64,000 nucleotides of DNA from Trichococcus collinsii (GTDB lineage: Bacteria; Bacillota; Bacilli; Lactobacillales; Aerococcaceae). Within the stretch, counting starts at the first letter, position 1. Every line of letters begins with the position of its first letter. Position numbers and translations under genes: made by a program. Location of the stretch: the NCBI RefSeq assembly GCF_900107505.1, contig NZ_FNQH01000006.1, positions 38,022-102,021 on the forward strand. Direction: 5' to 3'. Shown here in pieces: positions 62,057 through 64,000 of this stretch. The notes under the pieces are model-generated. The model was not told the DNA's origin and did no database searches. It saw only the letters and a program-made list of their open reading frames with translations.

Positions 62057-62860
62057 TTAAGGTTGTTTTCCGATGTAAGCCAAGATGCCGCCGTCGACGT
62101 ACAGTACGTGGCCGTTGACAAAGTCCGAAGCGTTGGACGCCAGGAAGATCGATGGGCCAGCCAAGTCGATCGGTTCGCCCCAGCGTTCGGCTGGTGTGCG
62201 GCCGACGATGAATTGGTCGAAGGGGTGGCGTTCGCCGTTTTCCTGCAGTTCGCGTAGTGGCGCTGTTTGCGGCGTCGCGATGTAGCCAGGTCCGATGCCA
62301 TTGCACTGGATGTTGTATTGGCCGTATTCGGATGCGATGTTTCTTGTCAGCATCTTCAATCCACCTTTAGCAGCAGCGTAGGCGCTGACGGTTTCGCGCC
62401 CGAGTTCACTCATCATCGAACAGATGTTGATGATTTTACCGCTGCGTCTTGCGATCATGTCCGGAAGCACAGCTTTGGCCATGATGAAGGGTGCAGTCAG
62501 GTCGATGTCGATCACTTGGCGGAAGTCCGCCACGGCCATTTCGATCATCGGTGTACGCTTGATGATGCCGGCATTGTTTACCAGGATATCCACGGAGCCG
62601 ACGTCCTCTTTAATCTGTTTGATCATTGCTTGTACGCCCGGTTCGTCGGTCACGTCGCAGACATAGCCGCGCGCTTCGATGCCGATAGCTTTATAATTGG
62701 CGATCCCATCATCCACCGATTTTTGGTCCAAATTATTGAAAACGATCGTTGCACCGGCCGCAGCCAATGATTTCGCGATCTCGAAGCCGATTCCATATAC
62801 CGCACCCGTGATGAGTGCCACTTTTCCGTCCAAACGGAACATATCCATATTAACGTCCAT
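62057..62860 (-). CDS. kduD: SDR: 2-dehydro-3-deoxy-D-gluconate / gluconate 5-dehydrogenase
   Basis: 267-aa NAD(P)-dependent dehydrogenase of the KduD/Gno type. KVALITGAVYGIGFEIAKSLAAAG is the cofactor loop, NNAG in DILVNNAGIIKRTPMIEM, and catalytic Ser/Tyr/Lys in INICSMMSELGRETVSAYAAAKGGLKM. GIGPGYIATPQTAPLRE fits the family. It is placed directly after kduI, as in other uronate clusters. It should reduce the 2,5-diketo sugar acid from KduI to 2-keto-3-deoxygluconate. Gluconate 5-dehydrogenase is the alternative. Confidence 0.88.
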   Translation of the reverse strand: MDVNMDMFRLDGKVALITGAVYGIGFEIAKSLAAAGATIVFNNLDQKSVDDGIANYKAIGIEARGYVCDVTDEPGVQAMIKQIKEDVGSVDILVNNAGIIKRTPMIEMAVADFRQVIDIDLTAPFIMAKAVLPDMIARRSGKIINICSMMSELGRETVSAYAAAKGGLKMLTRNIASEYGQYNIQCNGIGPGYIATPQTAPLRELQENGERHPFDQFIVGRTPAERWGEPIDLAGPSIFLASNASDFVNGHVLYVDGGILAYIGKQP

Positions 62861-62884
62861 GCGTATCCCTCTTTCTTGTTTCGT

Positions 62885-63724
62885 TTATTTTAATTGGTCC
62901 ATCGGAACCATATCCATGTCAGTGTAAGTGATGTTTTCGCCGCACATCGACCAGATGAACGAGTAGTTGCTGGTTCCTACGCCGGAGTGGATGGACCAGC
63001 TTGGAGAGATCGCAGCCTGTTCATTGCCCATGACCAAGTGTTTTGTTTCATCCGGTTTGCCCATCATGTGGAAAATGCGCGTGTCTTTTTCCATATCGAA
63101 ATAGACGTAGGCTTCCATTCTGCGCTCGTGCGTATGTGTCGGCATCGTGTTCCAAGCGCTGCCTGGCTCCAAAATCGTGTAGCCCATCTGCAATTGGCAG
63201 CTTTCGCAAATATTCGGATGGATGTACTGGTAAATTTTGCGCTTATTCAGCGTCAGCGGTTCGCCGGTTTCCATCGGTTTGATGTTGTCGATGCTGATTT
63301 TCACGTTCGGATGTTTGTGGTGCGCCGGCACGGAGCTGATGTAGAATTTGGCCGGATTGGCTGCATCTTCGGATGTGAAGACGACTTGGCGCGTCTCTTT
63401 GCCGATGTAGTAACCGTCTTGTTTTTTCATCTCTTCTTTTATACCATCGATCTCGATATGGCCCGGTCCGCCGATGTTGATGACGCCCATCTCACGGCGC
63501 TCCAGGAAGTAATCGACGCCCAATTCTTTGTCCAGGACGATCTCCAATGCTTTATCTGTTGGAGTGACGCCGCCGAAGATCATGCGGTCATTGTGTGTGT
63601 ACGTCAGGCTGATTGCGCCCGGTACAAAAACTTTCTCGACCAGAAATTCCTTGCGCAGCTGTTCTGTCGAGTAATGACGGATATCCTCCGGACTATGTGT
63701 ATAACGTGTTTCCATGTTTTGCAT
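62885..63724 (-). CDS. kduI: 4-deoxy-L-threo-5-hexosulose-uronate ketol-isomerase
   Basis: About 279-aa cupin-type Zn isomerase that converts 5-keto-4-deoxyuronate to 3-deoxy-D-glycero-2,5-hexodiulosonate in pectin/glycosaminoglycan uronate degradation. It reads ETRYTHSPEDIRHYSTEQLRKEFLVEKVFVPG, and cupin metal ligands are seen in NTMPTHTHERRMEAYVYFDM (His, His, Glu) and PSWSIHSGVGTSNYSFIWSMCGEN. The ATG at 63724 follows AAAGGGG. The next gene is kduD 24 bp away. Flanking eda completes the path. Confidence 0.95.
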   Translation of the reverse strand: MQNMETRYTHSPEDIRHYSTEQLRKEFLVEKVFVPGAISLTYTHNDRMIFGGVTPTDKALEIVLDKELGVDYFLERREMGVINIGGPGHIEIDGIKEEMKKQDGYYIGKETRQVVFTSEDAANPAKFYISSVPAHHKHPNVKISIDNIKPMETGEPLTLNKRKIYQYIHPNICESCQLQMGYTILEPGSAWNTMPTHTHERRMEAYVYFDMEKDTRIFHMMGKPDETKHLVMGNEQAAISPSWSIHSGVGTSNYSFIWSMCGENITYTDMDMVPMDQLK

Positions 63725-63796
63725 GTGATGATCCCCTTTGTTTTGTATTTCGTGTTGTTTGTTTGATAGAAGCTTGCGCTTCACTCTGAACCTTTT

Positions 63797-64000
63797 TTAC
63801 TTCCCTTTAATCTCGGCAAACTTATCCGCGTATTGCCTTGCCACTTCGGTCACTTTATCGAAGTCACCGGTTGAGGCTGGTGCCAACAAGTTGCCGCCGA
63901 CACCGACCGCGATGACGCCGGCATCGAACCATTCCTGCATGTTCGCAAGGCTGACGCCGCCTGTCGGCATCAAGTTCAGGTGCGGCATCGGCGCTTTGAA
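63797..64000 (-). CDS. eda: 2-keto-3-deoxy-6-phosphogluconate aldolase, C-terminal part (runs off the window)
   Basis: Partial: the last 68 codons are visible. They read FKAPMPHLNLMPTGGVSLANMQEWFDAGVIAVGVGGNLLAPASTGDFDKVTEVARQYADKFAEIKGK. The MPTGGV and VGVGGNL loops are typical of KDPG/KHG aldolases. It would split 2-keto-3-deoxy-6-phosphogluconate to pyruvate and glyceraldehyde-3-phosphate. It lies upstream of kduI on the same strand, consistent with one uronate operon. The start and the KDG kinase gene are outside the window. Confidence 0.9.
   Translation of the reverse strand, partial: FKAPMPHLNLMPTGGVSLANMQEWFDAGVIAVGVGGNLLAPASTGDFDKVTEVARQYADKFAEIKGK

Noticed and set aside
62894..63766. 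Plus-strand 290-codon frame opposite kduI
   Set aside because: The minus strand encodes an intact KduI; the opposite frame has unusual composition (His, Phe, Val rich) with no domain.

Overview
The window looks like a chromosomal segment of a low-to-mid GC Gram-positive of the Lactobacillales. A Trichococcus/Carnobacteriaceae-type genome is my inference from several things: many PTS and glycoside hydrolase cassettes, Gram-positive-style GGAGG ribosome binding sites, T-box leaders, cre-like sites, a BirA-type operator, a NiaR-like operator and an SpxH-type ClpXP adaptor. I see no rRNA, tRNA, CRISPR array or prophage. Most genes read on the minus strand.

Layout. 0-1.4 kb: aldo/keto reductase plus its MerR regulator. 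1.6-7.6 kb: sucrose/raffinose locus (scrB-scrA diverging from an AraC regulator and a GH36 alpha-galactosidase). 7.7-8.3 kb: methyltransferase. 8.5-15.7 kb: oligosaccharide locus (GH43, GH42, GPH symporter, ROK kinase) with a divergent AraC regulator. 16-18.9 kb: AT-rich block with a Vat-type acetyltransferase, an XRE regulator and a MalY/PatB C-S lyase. 19-20.3 kb: T-box-controlled DAHP synthase. 20.4-23 kb: GH4 hydrolase with a divergent RpiR regulator. 23-27.5 kb: solitary nadA under a NiaR-like operator, a 55-aa orphan, a nitroreductase, a DapA-family aldolase and a DUF697 protein. 27.7-29.5 kb: IS200/IS605 element with TnpA and TnpB. 29.5-31.5 kb: aldo/keto reductase and LysR regulator.

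31.6-37.3 kb: a biotin-linked operon in which bioY is followed by an acyl-CoA ligase, a thiolase, two hot-dog proteins, an SDR and a FabK-like flavoprotein. Together these could run a full condense-reduce-dehydrate-reduce cycle. 37.5-40 kb: a compact operon with a GIY-YIG/Schlafen-group-3 helicase fusion and two MazG-like proteins, which is a candidate defence module. 40.4-45.1 kb: isochorismatase-like hydrolase, HAD/DeoR pair, a TetR gene diverging from an SpxH homologue that carries a frameshift. 45.5-49.3 kb: PTS EIIC, GntR and GH1 phospho-glycosidase. 49.3-52.4 kb: hicB remnant, then mmuM-mmuP behind a Met-type T-box. 52.7-62 kb: a redox gene block (SDRs, alcohol dehydrogenase, hydrolase, TetR, zwf, NmrA-like protein, two stop-bearing genes, Fic). 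62-64 kb: kduD, kduI and the end of a KDPG aldolase gene (uronate catabolism).

Three features cross gene boundaries. First, six intergenic arrays of about 26-bp imperfect palindromes (CTCCGG-N14-CCGGAG) repeat at a strict 50-51 bp period, usually three units each, always just beyond the 3' end of a minus-strand gene. Second, four promoters share a 19-bp spacer and a TGGAGT-NN-ACTCCA dyad, which defines a dispersed MerR-family regulon. Third, two TetR-family dyads mark two promoters within one redox operon.
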